NCBI RefSeq assembly: GCF_030272615.1
Contig: NC_081412.1
Coordinates: forward strand, 672,895,823 to 672,959,822
Length of the DNA: 64,000 nt
Direction of reading: 5' to 3'
From: Cryptomeria japonica
Taxonomy: Eukaryota; Streptophyta; Pinopsida; Cupressales; Cupressaceae
A program made the translations under genes and the position numbers. Below the pieces are notes generated by a model, which worked only from the letters and a program-made list of their open reading frames with translations, made no database searches and was not told the DNA's origin. Positions 44,793-57,115 of this stretch are shown piece after piece. The number at the start of each line of letters is the position of its first letter. The first letter of the stretch is position 1.

Positions 44793-46559
44793 TCCTTCAA
44801 AATATCTTAATGTTAAAAATACCAAAAAATAAAAAGAGATTAAAAAAAAAAAAGTTACTTGGTGAAAACCTGGCAAACAAGTGCCCTGTGACACAAAAAA
44901 ATCAAAAAACAATCTAAAAAAGTAAAGAGAAATAAATTTATCCAATAGTGAAAACCCCTTAAGTGGAACCCTAAGCAAGTACCATGGTGAAAACTGGGCT
45001 ACTGACGCCATGTGTAGAGACATTTCTCCTCCCTCCTTCAAGATTCAATCTTATCCTTTCACTTTGCACACACTCACAGTCTATCCATCCTTAATAAATT
45101 TATCTATCCCCATCATGGCTTATTATTGATCTACCTAAGATTGGTCAACCTCTCATAATAAACCTATCTTTTCACCCTTTCTTTCCATAATAATTCAAGT
45201 CCAATCTACAACTGGGCCAAAAATCCTAAATCTAGTGATGGAAGTGGTACCTTGAGCATCACATGTTTTGAGTAGAATCGTATTTTCATTTCTCCTTCTT
45301 TTCGCACACAATCCGCTATAAAAGATCACTTGCATCACCAATCTGCAATAAAGTATCAGTTTCATGGATTCAGTCAGTTTCAGATGAGATACAAGCAGCA
45401 CTGAGCTTTCAACAAATCAAATCTTTCAGCAGACTTTGTCAGCAACATGGTTTTCAACATTATCTATCCTTTATCAAGATGACAACTTTATGACCAAATC
45501 AAACATGTTAACATATGTGGTAAGAAATACAAATAACTTGAGGATTTCATTGTGTGTTGGTGTCAAGTCTTGGTTTTCTTTTGATTTTTTTTTTGGTGAA
45601 ATGTCTTTTAGCTTTTCCAAGACTTCTTTGACTAGAGATTATATCTTTAGGATGTCTTTGACTAGAAAGGCGAGGATGGGATAAATTCACCTATTGTGTT
45701 GTTGTCTGTGGATTGTATCTTAGTAATGCTATGACTTGTCCAAGGATATGAGGACACTATGGGTCTAGTGTGAACATGGGAATTCCTTGTTTATGACTAT
45801 CTGATCTCGATGCAAATGGGTACAATGACTTTCTGGGTCGAACATATACCTCGATTGTCATAACATAGTTACCATAATAAAGCTCAAAGATGATAAAGCA
45901 CAAGAATCTCTTTCACTTCCATATCTTCTACCTTCCATCCTCGTTTCTTGATTGACCTCCATCATCCTTCCTTGAGTCTGTCTAGCCCGTTATCATATGA
46001 CTGAGTATAATGACACCAAAAATATCTTCATTTCATCACATGTTATCTTATCTCATTCCATACATACATTTAGAGACCATAATTACTTCACATCATGTAT
46101 GCATCATGGAATAACATATCATATATAAATTTGGATTCTCATTAGGTAAATAATCATAGCATGTCATCCATCCACATATAGTACATCCATATTTGCATAA
46201 GCATATAAAAACCAAAAAGGAAAAAATATATTGCATATCATCATGTACATATTTCCATATCATAAGAATCATAACATCATTATAAGAATCATCATATAAA
46301 AACATGCATACATAAACTACATCATCATATTGAACAATATATAGGAACACATGCATATAGTTCTCACAAGGAATGAGTCATCTCATATATATATCAAAAA
46401 ATAATAAGTGTCATGATACAATGATGTCAATATCATATAAGGCTAGAAAATCACCAGAAGGTGTCTACATCATCGTACAAAAAAAATGGTACAAAAACTA
46501 GATCTAAGAGAGCTATGATGAACTCCATCCCTTGGAGCCAGCTGACCTCAAAAGGAATC
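44793..46559 (+). other. TAT-II region 3' of integrase
   Basis: No convincing coding frame is seen. The text has GGTGAAAACCTGGCAAACAAG and GTGAAAACCCCTTAAGTGG, of a kind often seen after pol in Tat/Ogre-like elements, a short repeat of AGGATGTCTTTGACTAGA (about 45650), and an AT-rich part with many CATATA-type motifs (46060-46440). Confidence 0.55.
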
Positions 46560-48403
46560 TGAGCTCTTTAAATCCCTACTCTAGGATCACCTCCCCTCTC
46601 TCCTCTGCTTGGTGGTGAAGGTGGAACCATAACCCCATCACTGGTTTCTTATCGTCTATCTTTCCCCTTGTGGTAGTCATCCTAGAACCTCTCCTAAAAC
46701 TCATATCCCTCAACTCTAGAGGAATAGTTGTGTAGTATAGATCTCTCTAGTAGGTTATGTCCTCTCATGCCCATAGGAAATATGCATATACAACCCCTAT
46801 GTCCTCAACTGCTCTCCTACCTTCCCTCAATGCCTCATTGGATCTAGTATACCTCTAGATGGCCTGATCCCTCTTCCTTTGCATCTCTGCTAGCTTTCGC
46901 CTCAATCAAGTTATGTCTCTCTTGAGATCCTCGATCTCATTAGCCTATCTTGCTGCAATCTCTTGTAACGCTAGCAACTCATCCTCCTCCTCTTCTCCAC
47001 CTTGAGAATGCTCCTTCGACCTAAATTTTACTTGTTCATCTCTCCCTAGTACTTGTCCTTGTACCTATCCACCAGCTTGTAATACCTATCCTCCTCTAAC
47101 CCTTAGTGATCTCAGTGGCCTCCCTACCTATGGATCTTGTCTCTCCAAATTGTTCTCTCCAACATCCCTTTATCCACCCTTTCCCCTTACCACCCTTCTT
47201 ATTCCTCCTTTCCTTCACCTCCTCTGCTTCCCTCCACCCCTATCATCATCATCCTCATCATCATCATCCCGCTACCATAGGCTCATCTAGATCTATCAAC
47301 CTTAGTATTGGATGTGTTGCAAAATAGACATCATACTCTACATTTGTACTAGTGTCAACCACATCCCTCAGTAGATCCCATGGCATAGGAGCCATCTAGT
47401 CAAACTATGTAATTGTAGCATCATAGGAAAAAATTAGCCCCTAGTGAGCCTACTCTCGCATTGTCTGTTGAAACTCTCTTGATCCTTGTGGCATCCTCTA
47501 TTCTAGCGCAAATTGCCTGCATACCCTATCAATGAGATGCATGTCTAGTATATAAGGCATCTACCTAATCAAATACCTACTCCTAAGAACATATAGAAGC
47601 TATGTATCATCCTCCTCCCAATCCTCACAATCAAGATAAAGTCTCCATATAACACTATCTATGTCATCCATAACTACTATCCAATAGTCCAACTTCCCAA
47701 TCCGTGGATGGGAAGTCATCATACTGTACAAGTGTGTGTAGGACTGTCCATACCCTCTCTCTCTAAAGTGAACCACTCTAGTCACTGCAATGTGCTCATA
47801 TGGTCACACTTGTAATAAAGTCACCTTGCACCCTAACCCGCAACCACCAAGATATACAAATTGGTGTAGCTTATGATACAAATATCCTAATACACATGAC
47901 CCCCATGCATATCTACTGTGTTGTGTCACCAATATATCTAGAGACCTCTCCTAGCCAATAGTCATACCTTGTGTCACCATGTTTGGACAAATGTAACCAC
48001 TAATCACTCCACCAACTATTGTTGATAGTCTACTTCCAGTAGCTAGCATAACATCCCAGCTGACATGACTTGATCTCATCTCTAGCTCTGGGTCCCTAAA
48101 AACTCATTTCAGGACATCCTTATCTCCCTCTCTATCATATGACACTATCTCATCATGGATCAATATCCTCAAGATACTATAAACATCCTCTAAAGTGACT
48201 AACATCTTGCCAATGAACAAATGAAATAGATAGGTCTTAGAGTGCCATCTCTCTTCTAAAGTAGTCAATAATCCTTTGTTTGCCTGAAGCTCGGGTAGAT
48301 ACATGATGTATCTCAATCCCATACCCTCGACAATTTCCCTCTCCTCAAAGGTCAACTCTATTTGTAACCTTTGTGTCACAAGGTATCTCTCCCGTGACTA
48401 TAT
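46560..48403 (-). pseudogene. Plant mobile domain (PMD, MAIN-like) protein, antisense within TAT-II
   Basis: The minus strand carries a PMD-type domain. ERWHSKTYLFHLFIGKM with VTLEDVYSILRILI (about 48260-48160) matches the hallmark 'W...T.TFHL..GEMT.TLEDV..LLGL..DG' pattern, and PYEHIAVTRVVHF (about 47795) and YWIVVMDDIDSVIWR (about 47670) match later PMD blocks. 48403 to 47600 is one frame broken by TAG near 48395, TGA 48104, TAG near 47950 and TGA near 47812. Below 47600 the frame decays, with a Met/Ile repeat from CAT triplets and a coiled-coil-like tail. PMD proteins are nuclear silencing or developmental factors in plants and are also carried by plant transposons. Here it lies antisense after pol, so an element-borne copy is most likely. 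Confidence 0.75.
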
Positions 48404-49123
48404 CTGGGGCAAGTACTCCTTCATCCAATAAAACCAATCATGTCAATCCTAGTGGTACTCATGTCCATCATATAGTGCTACTTCTATCCTAGTGCTTATG
48501 TCTATCACATGGCATTGCATCCTAGTGTATATGTTCATCACATTTCACTTGATCCTATTTAGACGCCCTGCTTGACTGTATCCTCTCAATAGCTTATCTA
48601 GTTGACAATGTATGTTCAACACTAAATTGTTAATTCTAGCCTATCTCTTAGTTTGTTTTCCCCAGAGGCTCTGATTGAGTGTATCCTCTCAACATCTTAT
48701 CCAATCGACAATGTATGTTCATCACAGAACTATTGATTTGAGCCTACTCAGACACACACATGTTTTCACAATGCAAATGCGGTTTTCATTAACCTAGATG
48801 TTCTTGCTTGCCCTAGATGTGCATGTACATCACAGACATGCCATTGTCCTATATAGATGCACTTTTATTTCACAAACACATCATTATGACACAAGCATGC
48901 CTTCTAAACCTAGATGTGTCCATATCAAACCTAGAGGAAATTACATTAATATACGCAAACAAACCTAACCTTGACACACCTATCCTACCTAGATGTGCTT
49001 GGAATTGACCTAGAAGTGTTAGTAGTACAAAATACCAATTTCACATTTTTGGTTATCTACCCTAAAATGTATTAATGACAGTAATAAATGTAAAAAAGTG
49101 AAAAGGGGCTTCAAGGTACTTAC
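48404..49123 (-). other. Candidate intron of the PMD gene
   Basis: On the minus strand the interval starts GTAAGTACC at 49123, a near-consensus donor, and ends TGCCCCAG at 48404, an acceptor that keeps the downstream frame in phase 0. No coding frame is evident inside. An alternative acceptor, GATGAAG, lies 15 bases upstream and also keeps phase 0. Confidence 0.42.
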
Positions 49124-49192
49124 TGGCTCACCCATGTCATTTGGTCTCTGATATCGCCAGACTCGATCGAACCTATGGACTCTATCCATCAT
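49124..49192 (-). CDS. Candidate first exon of the PMD gene (23 codons)
   Basis: The minus strand has ATGATGGATAGAG at 49192, and an open frame rich in Arg reaching a GTAAGT donor at 49123 exactly after a complete codon. Many PMD proteins begin with a short Arg-rich stretch before the domain. No stop is present in this piece. Confidence 0.4.
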
Positions 49193-49471
49193 CGCTGACT
49201 TCTCTAACTTCTCTAAGCTCTCTCTCTACACTTTGATCTCTTAGGTGTGTTGATGCAAATGAGGATGTTTTCCTTGTGGCCCTATCTTATAGGCTACTTA
49301 ATCCTAGTCTCTTGTGTTAGTCTCTTCTTCCAGCATGACCTTCTCACCCTATCTTAGCATTCCTTTCTAGCTTTTCATTCTTATTGAGAGATTGCCTGTG
49401 ACCTTTTCAAACATATTCATACAATCTCTCGAGAGGGCATATCATTCCCATCATGGGACAAATTTATATTG

Positions 49472-50720
49472 TCGGCAATATGAAGGAATTGATTATGTGT
49501 TGCATTGATGTTTTGTCATTGATGTCAACACTAGCTATTATGATTGGTTACCGATAGACACATTTTGATTACTGGTAGAAGAATTAGTGTTACTGGCAGA
49601 AGGGACTATCAGTTGGATACTACCGACATGTTTGGATCAATGGAATATGTTTGGTTTGATGTGTTGCATGTTTCTGGAGTATGTTTTGGTCAATTGGTAT
49701 TGACTTGATGATTGGATGGTATCATACATTATAGTAAGCCTATACGAGTAAGGATTTTACCGATAGAACTTTTACTAGGAATCTTTGACAGGATGCATAA
49801 GTGGTGTTGGTTTGGCTTCTAGATGGAATTGAGGATCCAGAAGGTGATCTTTGTTCGTGCCTTGACTGATTCAAAACATCGCTTTGGCATGGTGGATATA
49901 TTTGGCTCTAGTATCTATCTAGGTTATGGATCAATATCATGTAACATGCTATTAAGTGTTCTCTAAATTTTACTAGGATGATTTATGGATTGGTTAATGT
50001 TGTTTTTGTCTACCGCCAACATGGTATATCATTGTAATGTGGACGTATGTAATGATCTTATTGTAATATCTTTTAGGTGGCCGGCCTAATTGGTTTAGGC
50101 CTTAGTGTTTGAATAAATTGATGTAAGATCTCATTGTAGATCATTGTCATGGAATAAAATGTGCGAATAATGAAAAGATAATATGCGAAGGAGATTTGGT
50201 CGATCATATGTGATCATATTTGGTTTATGTAAGAGTTCAAAGGCCTCCAGTATTGAGCTTAACCGAGATTGTAGTCAGGCATAGTAGATGCTATCATTGG
50301 CAGTTCATTCTTTTTAATTGTTGTACAATTATATTGAGGTGGTTGTAACCTCTCTATAGTCAGTGAGACTCCTTTGTATTGAGTAGTACGCTCTAGGAAG
50401 TGTTCCTTCCTACATTTGCAGGCCCCTTATTGTATCACATACTTTCTGCAAAAGTATCATCTCATTGTGGTAGGGTTCCCATCATGGTTTTTCCCTTTAT
50501 TGGTTTTTCAGGGAACAAATCATGGTGTTATGTGGTATGGTTGCATTGTGTTGATTCTTTGTTTCATACTTAAGTTTTATTGCTTATCGGTATCTATTTC
50601 TACTATTTCGGTATTCAATGTTTATGTGCTTTGGTTAAAGGTTATAAATTGGTTTGATTAATATAATCTATTGACAAATGATTCACTGCCCCTCTCAATT
50701 GTCCACCAATTATTCTAACA
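49472..50720 (+). repeat. 5' LTR of E3
   Basis: It starts TGTCGGCAATATGAAGG and ends ...CCTCTCAATTGTCCACCAATTATTCTAACA. It aligns with 15321-16568. Confidence 0.85.
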
Positions 50721-50722
50721 AT

Positions 50723-50734
50723 TGGTATAAGATC
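50723..50734 (+). other. Degenerate primer-binding site of E3
   Basis: TGGTATAAGATC lies two bases after the LTR and differs from the initiator-tRNA-type TGGTATCAGAGC at a few bases. Confidence 0.7.
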
Positions 50735-50778
50735 TTTAGTCATCTTTTGCAAAATCTTAACCACTTGAGGTAGATCCT

Positions 50779-53558
50779 ATGGTAGCTAATAATTCAAATC
50801 CATTGACAACTATTTTTAGAAGACAAATCCCTAAGCTTGATGGAACAAACTATGGGATATCAAAAATCTGAATGGAGACTCATCTTAGATGTCTTGGAAA
50901 GGATATAAACCTTATGATCTGGCATATAGCAATCCTGCTCGTGCAGACTTGGACAAAAATATTGAAAATGATTGCAGAGCTAGAGAAGCCCTATTGTGTG
51001 CACTCACTGATTAGCAAATCATGGGATTGACTGATAAATCATCTGCAAAGGTTATGTGGGATAAATTGAAAACTCTGAATGAAGGTGACACTACTATCAA
51101 AATTGCTAAACTTGATGGTTACTGGGTAAAATATGAAAACTTGAAGATGGAAGATAATGAAAGAATTGATACATTTATGGAAATAGTAAACGAGATTGTC
51201 ATGAGAATTCAATGTTGTGGAGGATCTCTGAGTGAAGATGAAATAGTTTCTAAATTTTTGAGAGCCCTACCACCAGCTTACAAGATGAAGGATATTGCAA
51301 TTAATGAAGTGATAACAATGGAAAACACTTCAGTTAACAAAGATATCCTGTTTGGGAAATTATCTTCTTTTGATCTTGTAGAATTTGGACCCTCTCGAGC
51401 TACAAAGTCTGAACCTACTTTTCATGCATCATCATCTACTGGAAAAAATGATTGGAAATCCCTATATGAAAAAGAATTGGAAGATATGAGGAAAGAGGAT
51501 GAAGAATTTGAGAAACTTGAAGCACTATTTGCTAGAAGAGTGCCTAAAGGACTGACAGGAAGTAAGTGTGAAGGAAAAGCACCTTTTAAATTTTTTGCAT
51601 GTAATAAGATGGGTCATTCTACATCTAGATGTCCTAAAAGGAATTCAAGATTTGAAGAAAGAGTTAAAAGATCTTTTAACCCTAACCATGAATAGAGATA
51701 AATCATGCTACTATGTTGATGAGGAAAGAGTAAGTGATGACTCAGAGGAAGAAATGACAAGAGACTCTTCTAGTGGATCCAGCAGTGGAAAGGAATGGAT
51801 GTTCTATGCTATAAAGGAAGATGAACAAGAACTAGTTATCAAGAATGAAGAAAATGCCCTGGTAGAAAAAGTTGAAGACAAGGATGAATGGGTAATTGAT
51901 AGTGGATGCTCACATCATATGAATGGAGATAAAAGAAAATTTCTATCCTTGCAAGAATACAATGGTGATCAAGTCAGTTTTGGGGATGACAAAGAATGTA
52001 TGATCAAAGGTAGAGGTATTATTTCTATCGATGGTAAGGATAATACTGATAATATTTATAATGTAGAAGGTTTGAAGCATAATCATTTAAGTGTTGGTCA
52101 ATTGGTGGATAGGGGATTCCAACTTTAGTTCAAAGATAGAAAATACAAAATCATTAACAGAACTGGCTTGTAGATTGCAACCGGTACTCAGACTAGAGGT
52201 AATATCTTTCACTTGCACACTAGTAAAAAGACATGTTTGATTGTTCATATTGATGAGAGTTGGTCATGGCATAAGAGGTTGTGTCATGTTAATTTTGATT
52301 GTATTGTTAAGATCAGTTTAACAAAGGTAGTTAGAGATATACCTAAGATTATAAATCCTCATAATCTGGTATGTAAGGAATGCCAATTGGGAAAGAAAGT
52401 TAGAACTTATTTTAAGAGCATACATGATAAATCTAATGATGTTCTTGATTTGATTCATAATGACTTATGTGTTCCAGCAAGGACCAGAAGCTTTCCAGGT
52501 GATAGGTACTTCATGCTAATAATTGATGATTATTCTAGAATGATGTGGGTTACTTTTCTAAGGGAGAAGTCTAAAGCTTTTAAGAAATTTAAAATTTTTA
52601 AAGAAATGGTGGAAATAGAAACTAGATTGAAAAACAAATGTTTGAGATCAGATCAAGGCAATGAGTTCACATCTCATGAATTTAATAGTTATTGTGAGAA
52701 ATGGAATTAGGAGATAGTTATTTGCACCCAGACTCCTCTGCATAATAGATTAGTGGAAAGGAAGAATAGAACCATTTTGGATGCAGCAAGAACCATGATG
52801 ATGGAAGCCAAATTGCCTCACATCTACTGGAGAGAAGTAGTGAGTACATTAGTCTACACATTCAACAGAGTTCAAATAAAATGTGAAACCGGTAAGACTC
52901 CTTATGAATTATGGTTTGGACATATACCTACTCTTAAATATTTCAGAATTTTTGAAAGTAAATGTTATATAAAAAGGGATGATTCAATTGGAAAGTTTGT
53001 TCCTAGATGTGATGAAGGGATATTTCTTGGATATTCAATTTAGAGAAAATCATATAGATCTTATAATAAAAGATTGCAGAAAATTATGGAGAGCACAAAT
53101 GTGAAAGTGGATGAGAAATACAAAGATCAATCTATATCATATGACATAGAACCAATAGTGGAAATGATCATAACTGATCTGGTAATACCTCAACCGGTAC
53201 AAGACACTGAGATAGTTACATCAGTACAATCAAAAAATTCAACTATGATTGATGATCAGAATGGAGAACTTGAAGTTTAGAAGACACCAAGGTATGCAAG
53301 ATTAAATCATTCTGAAGATCAAAACATTGGAGACAGGAACAAGGAAGTTATGACAAGAAGAAGAATGTCAAATGAAGAGGTATGTCTTATTTCTCAAATT
53401 GAATCGACATCTGTTATTGAAGCTTGTAAAGATAAATATTGGTTAAAGGATATGGAAGATGAATTAGACCAGATAGAGAAGAACAAGACTTGGACTTTAA
53501 TTCCTCAACCTAAAAATAAGAATGTTATTGGAACTAAATGGGTTTTTAGAAATAAATT
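50779..53558 (+). pseudogene. Copia gag-protease-integrase-RT start (E3)
   Basis: ATG 50779 opens gag (IPKLDGTNYG). A shift near 50900 leads into the long gag frame to 51695, with CALTD, VMWDKLKTLNEG, LRALPPAYK and a knuckle FFACNKMGHSTSRC whose first Cys is Phe. A second shift near 51690 leads to one frame for all of pol. Protease has DSGCSHHMNGDK (about 51900). Integrase has HKRLCHVNF, CKECQLGKK, NDLCVP, RSDQGNEF (52650) and LVERKN (52750), with a TAG near 52708 between them. The linker IMESTNVKVDE follows, and RT starts at 53350 and stops at GTKWVFRNK where element B inserted. In-frame TAG codons occur near 52126, 52171, 53041 and 53278. It is a fairly well preserved but dead copy. Confidence 0.87.
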
Positions 53559-54351
53559 TGTAGACACCTAAAAATTGTCTAGTCTAATTAAATAAATATT
53601 TTATTTATTTAATCATTTTATCCTAATTCTTCTATTAATTAAATAAATCCTTATTTATTTAATTAATTCATTTATCCTCTTCTAGCCTTATTTCTCATTT
53701 AAATAAATACATTTATTTATTTAAATTATCCTTTTTTCTAAATTAAATAAATATCTTATTATTTAATTGATCCCACTTCTTCTATTAATTAAATAAATCT
53801 TTATTTATTTAATTAATTCATTAACCTTTTCCATCCATGACACATGGCATTCATCTCTTAATTCATACACTACCTACCCCTTTCATTATTTTATTATTTT
53901 CTTTTCCTACCCTCTAATCATAACCAACCTCTTTTACATCTATCAATCTTATCCCTCCATTTCATATAGTGTCTTCTATATAAGGAGATGCTTCCTTCAT
54001 TTATCAACCCTAATCAATCTATGCATCCTGATGATTACTCGACTACACTATGCTTTTGAACTTTCATATGCAATCAAGCCTACTTGCAACCACATTTCTG
54101 TTCTTTGTTGAGCTCTTGTGCACATAAAATCTGAGAGAAAATATATCAAGCAAGATCAATGGAGATAGGAAGAAAGGAGATTCAAACCATATTGGACATG
54201 TGATGGTATAATCTTTGTGATTTTATTTGGTTTGCATTGTCGTAGGTAATCTTCATATGATATGGTCGATCTTTGTTGTTGTTAGGCTAGGGTTTTGTGG
54301 TTGAATTCATTTAGTCTTTCAATATTGTTGTTTCCATTTTCACCATAAACA
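53559..54351 (+). repeat. 5' LTR of element B
   Basis: It begins TGTAGACACCTAAAAATTG and ends ...TTTCACCATAAACA, followed by TTTTGGAAAGCCCC, a candidate primer-binding site diverged from that of element A. It holds five AT-rich palindromes (about 53585-53820). Confidence 0.85.
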
Positions 54352-55123
54352 TTTTGGAAAGCCCCATGGGACATGGATTTTTGTTAGATCTGTGTTTTTT
54401 GCAGATTTTTCTAACCCTATATTGGTGTTTTGTAAAACAATTTGGAGAATAACCTTGTGCAACTAGGGTTTTGGACACAAAATCAAGATCTTGGAGAGAT
54501 TTGATCATATCTCACAAATGGCTTGGATATTTTGGGCCAAATATTTTTTGCAGTTTGAAGACAGTATCAGGAACTCTCAAAAAAAAAATTAGATCTATTG
54601 GAGCATATTTTAATTCTCTATGAATTTTTTATGAATTTTCATAAAAAATAAATTTTGAGAGAAAATGAGTGAATCTTTCTGATTTTCTTACATTTTTGGA
54701 AATCTCTCATAATTATATAGAGGATCTGTTCTTTGTGATTTTAATTTTGATGCAAAATATTTCCTAAAAAATTGGATCTTTAAAAATTAGGGTTTTTCCT
54801 TATTTTGATCAGATCTCACAAACGGCTTCAAATTTTGGCATCAAATTTTTTGTATAGGTCAGAAAAAGTATCAGACGTGTTCAATAACAATTTCAGATTT
54901 TTTGGATCAAAGTTTCATTTTATATGAATTTGTTATGATTTTTCATAAAAAATTAATTTTGAGAACAAATTAGCGAATGTTTTAGATTTTCTTACATTTT
55001 TGAAAATATCTCAAAATTATACATAGGATCTATTCTTTGTGCTTTTAAATTTGATGCAAAATCATTCCTCAAATATCAAATTTTTGAAAATTAGGGTTTT
55101 GTAGTATTTTACTCATATCTCAC
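54352..55123 (+). repeat. Leader of B with three tandem repeats of about 300 bases
   Basis: A motif ATCTCACAAA(C/T)GGCTT recurs at about 54508, 54812 and 55115 (the third is completed at 63025 after the TR-GAG insertion). Each is followed by similar text: TTTTTTGCA/TGTA, TTTCATAAAAAAT, ATTTTCTTACATTTTTGAAA and ATAGGATCT. Units are 300 bases or slightly longer. No coding is seen. Confidence 0.75.
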
Positions 55124-56372
55124 TGTAAAGCGGAAAATCGCGATCGAACCCTAGTTGGTCTCCCCTCTTCCAACTCTGAGGAGAGAGAAGGGAGGTTCAC
55201 TAGGATTTGATGGTTTTCACTTAGGGGAGAGACTTTACATTCAAAAGAGGGGTTGAAACTCATAAGATCCAATCCCACACAATGTAAGATTGGATGCTAA
55301 ATGAATTTCAAGGGTTAGGAAAGCAAGGCTACCCTCTTTTGTAAAGAATGTTGTTAAGGAAATTAAGCTAGGAATGAATAGAAAGTCATAAAGATTCGCT
55401 TATAAACTGAGTTTGGGTTATAGGATGAAGCTGCGGACCTGGAATTAGCAGTAAAATGTCGATACGACGCTGTCCTGCAAATTTGAGCAAAAGTTGTCGG
55501 GACGATGGCGCCTGGCGCCACAGTCCTCCGAAAAATCCGCGAAATGAAGTGGGATCTGTTCGTCTCTGCACAAGGATTCCAGATCTTCAATTTCAGCCAT
55601 GTACCTACAACCTACACACAGAAAAGCGATGACGATTGGGGGGTTAAGGATTAGGGGTTTGCCTTTAGGTCAAACCCCGGTTTTGGAATTAACCAAGAAA
55701 TGAGCAAGTGCTGTAAATGTAAATGACTGTAATGTAAAACAAGTACTAATACCTTGTTCTAAGGATGTTTGTATCCTTATGTGCGAAGGTTTAGATGTTG
55801 TTGTTTGTTGTATGTTGTAGTAGCATGTAGTAATTGATCTCCTCTTCAATGGTTGAATCCTTGACTTGAATGCAACACTTAGCCTTGAATGGAGACTTGA
55901 AATGATCAATTGCTTGAATGCTTGGATGCTTGAGTATAGTTTCCACGCTTTGTACACATATTCTCTTCATATCATTTTATATCAAATGAGAGAGAAAAAT
56001 GTAGTTTATATACTTGTCAATTAGGGCTGATAGACTGATTTTCCCGACCTTAGGCCGACCAGGGAATGTAATTTTCCAATTTGCAAACAGAAAGACCCGA
56101 TACCACTTACGAGATCGGGCCCAAAATAGGACCCAGGGACCAGGGCGCTGGGCGCCATGGTCCTGGGGGACCAGGGCGCTGGCGTTGGGCGCTCTGGTCC
56201 CACCTCCCGGGGCAGCAAGGTGCAAGGAGGTTCAGGCCAGGGTGCTTGAAAAATGTAGTTTTTGGTGTCAAAAACAGGTTTTGGGGTCTCCATTCAGGTT
56301 GCGTGTTGCGTCACCATCGTGAAGACCGAAATGCAGTCGAAATTGCAAGTGTCACAATTTTAGGACGCTACA
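55124..56372 (-). repeat. 3' LTR of TR-GAG
   Basis: On the minus strand it begins TGTAGCGTCCTAAAATTGTG and ends ...CGATTTTCCGCTTTACA. It is preceded by the polypurine tract AAAGTGGGGGCTAAA (56387-56373). Short frames on both strands inside it are chance frames. Confidence 0.88.
56137..56200. repeat. GC-rich hairpin units in the TR-GAG 3' LTR (two units)
   Basis: GGACCA ... TGGTCC inverted repeats with an inner GGCGC/GCGCC stem lie at 56137-56163 and 56168-56200. The second is elongated by a partial repeat. The other LTR has three units. Confidence 0.88.
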
Positions 56373-57115
56373 TTTAGCCCCCACTTTAGCGGGAGTATGT
56401 GTGCTCATACTTCCGGTAAAGTACAAGGAAACAACATTGAAAAACTTTCACCACGTCAAGGAGGCAAGACACACCATGCCCCCAGTGGACTAAGGATCTT
56501 ACAACTTTGATTGACAAAGTAAAAGGGAAGATCACGAGGGAGAACCATGACTGTCAGTAGTAAGGTTCCCTCACTATGAGTCATGCAAGAAAAATACCAA
56601 AAATTTTCAAGGCAAAGCTAAGTTCGCCAAGAAATTTTCAAGTATCTTGAAAGGATAGACAGGGTGTATGCCCCCCTACGTTAAAGCGATCGCACATGCC
56701 TCAATGGGGGTGATTATTTTAACGTAGTGATACACATAAGAAATGAGAAAGGAAAGGAGCACGTTATCGCAAAGATTTAGCCCCCAAGTGTGAGATAAAC
56801 CCAAGGATAATAGATACAAAACACAAAGCACAAGGTGAGTTCGCTTTCCTCGGGGTCAGTATGCTATATGATAAGTCAGGTATATATATCATATGTATGT
56901 ATGCATAATTGTTCTTCATTCCCCAATCAAGGAAGGTCACCTAGAAGAAGGGAACACATGTGTCTTTTGAGTCAACATGAGAGAGACCAAAGAGATCTCA
57001 ATGCTTTGCATCGTCCTCAAGTAGACAACACTAAGGACGACAAATAGAAGAATGAGAATAACATATAGAAGAAGTAACAAAAGAGAGGGGGAAAGAATCT
57101 GCTATGCTAATGTAA
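56373..57115 (-). other. TR-GAG 3' non-coding region with two hairpins and two polypurine tracts
   Basis: A 40-base inverted repeat (56383-56422, arms of 17 with two mismatches) lies at the LTR. CTACGTTAAA (56676-56685) pairs with TTTAACGTAG (56718-56727). A second copy of the purine tract, CACTTGGGGGCTAAA on the minus strand, lies at about 56790-56776. No coding frame is evident. Confidence 0.75.

Larger units (their letters stand above)
29065..49471 (+). mobile_element. Tat-like Ty3/gypsy element TAT-II (split by two insertions)
   Basis: Pieces at 29065-29507, 34257-35120 and 42833-49471 join into one element once the insertions 29508-34256 (duplication GAATC) and 35121-42832 (duplication CCATC) are removed. 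Gag, nucleocapsid, protease, a short integrase C-terminus and then an antisense plant-mobile-domain frame follow in order. RT, RNase H and the integrase core are deleted. The right end is not reached because E3 inserted at 49472. Extra antisense frames between pol and the 3' LTR are a known trait of Tat-lineage gypsy elements. Confidence 0.72.
49472..53558 (+). mobile_element. Ty1/copia element E3, 5' part
   Basis: A 5' LTR (49472-50720), a degenerate primer-binding site and gag-pol to the start of RT are present; element B interrupts it at 53559. The flank before the LTR is TATAT. It belongs to the E2 family. Its RT start (RRRMSNEEVCL) matches the E2 pol at 13870. Confidence 0.85.

Noticed and set aside
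55977..56377. Pro/Gly/Arg-rich frames in the TR-GAG LTRs (also 62641-63007)
   Set aside because: They cover the GC hairpin units and occur on both strands of each LTR; chance frames.
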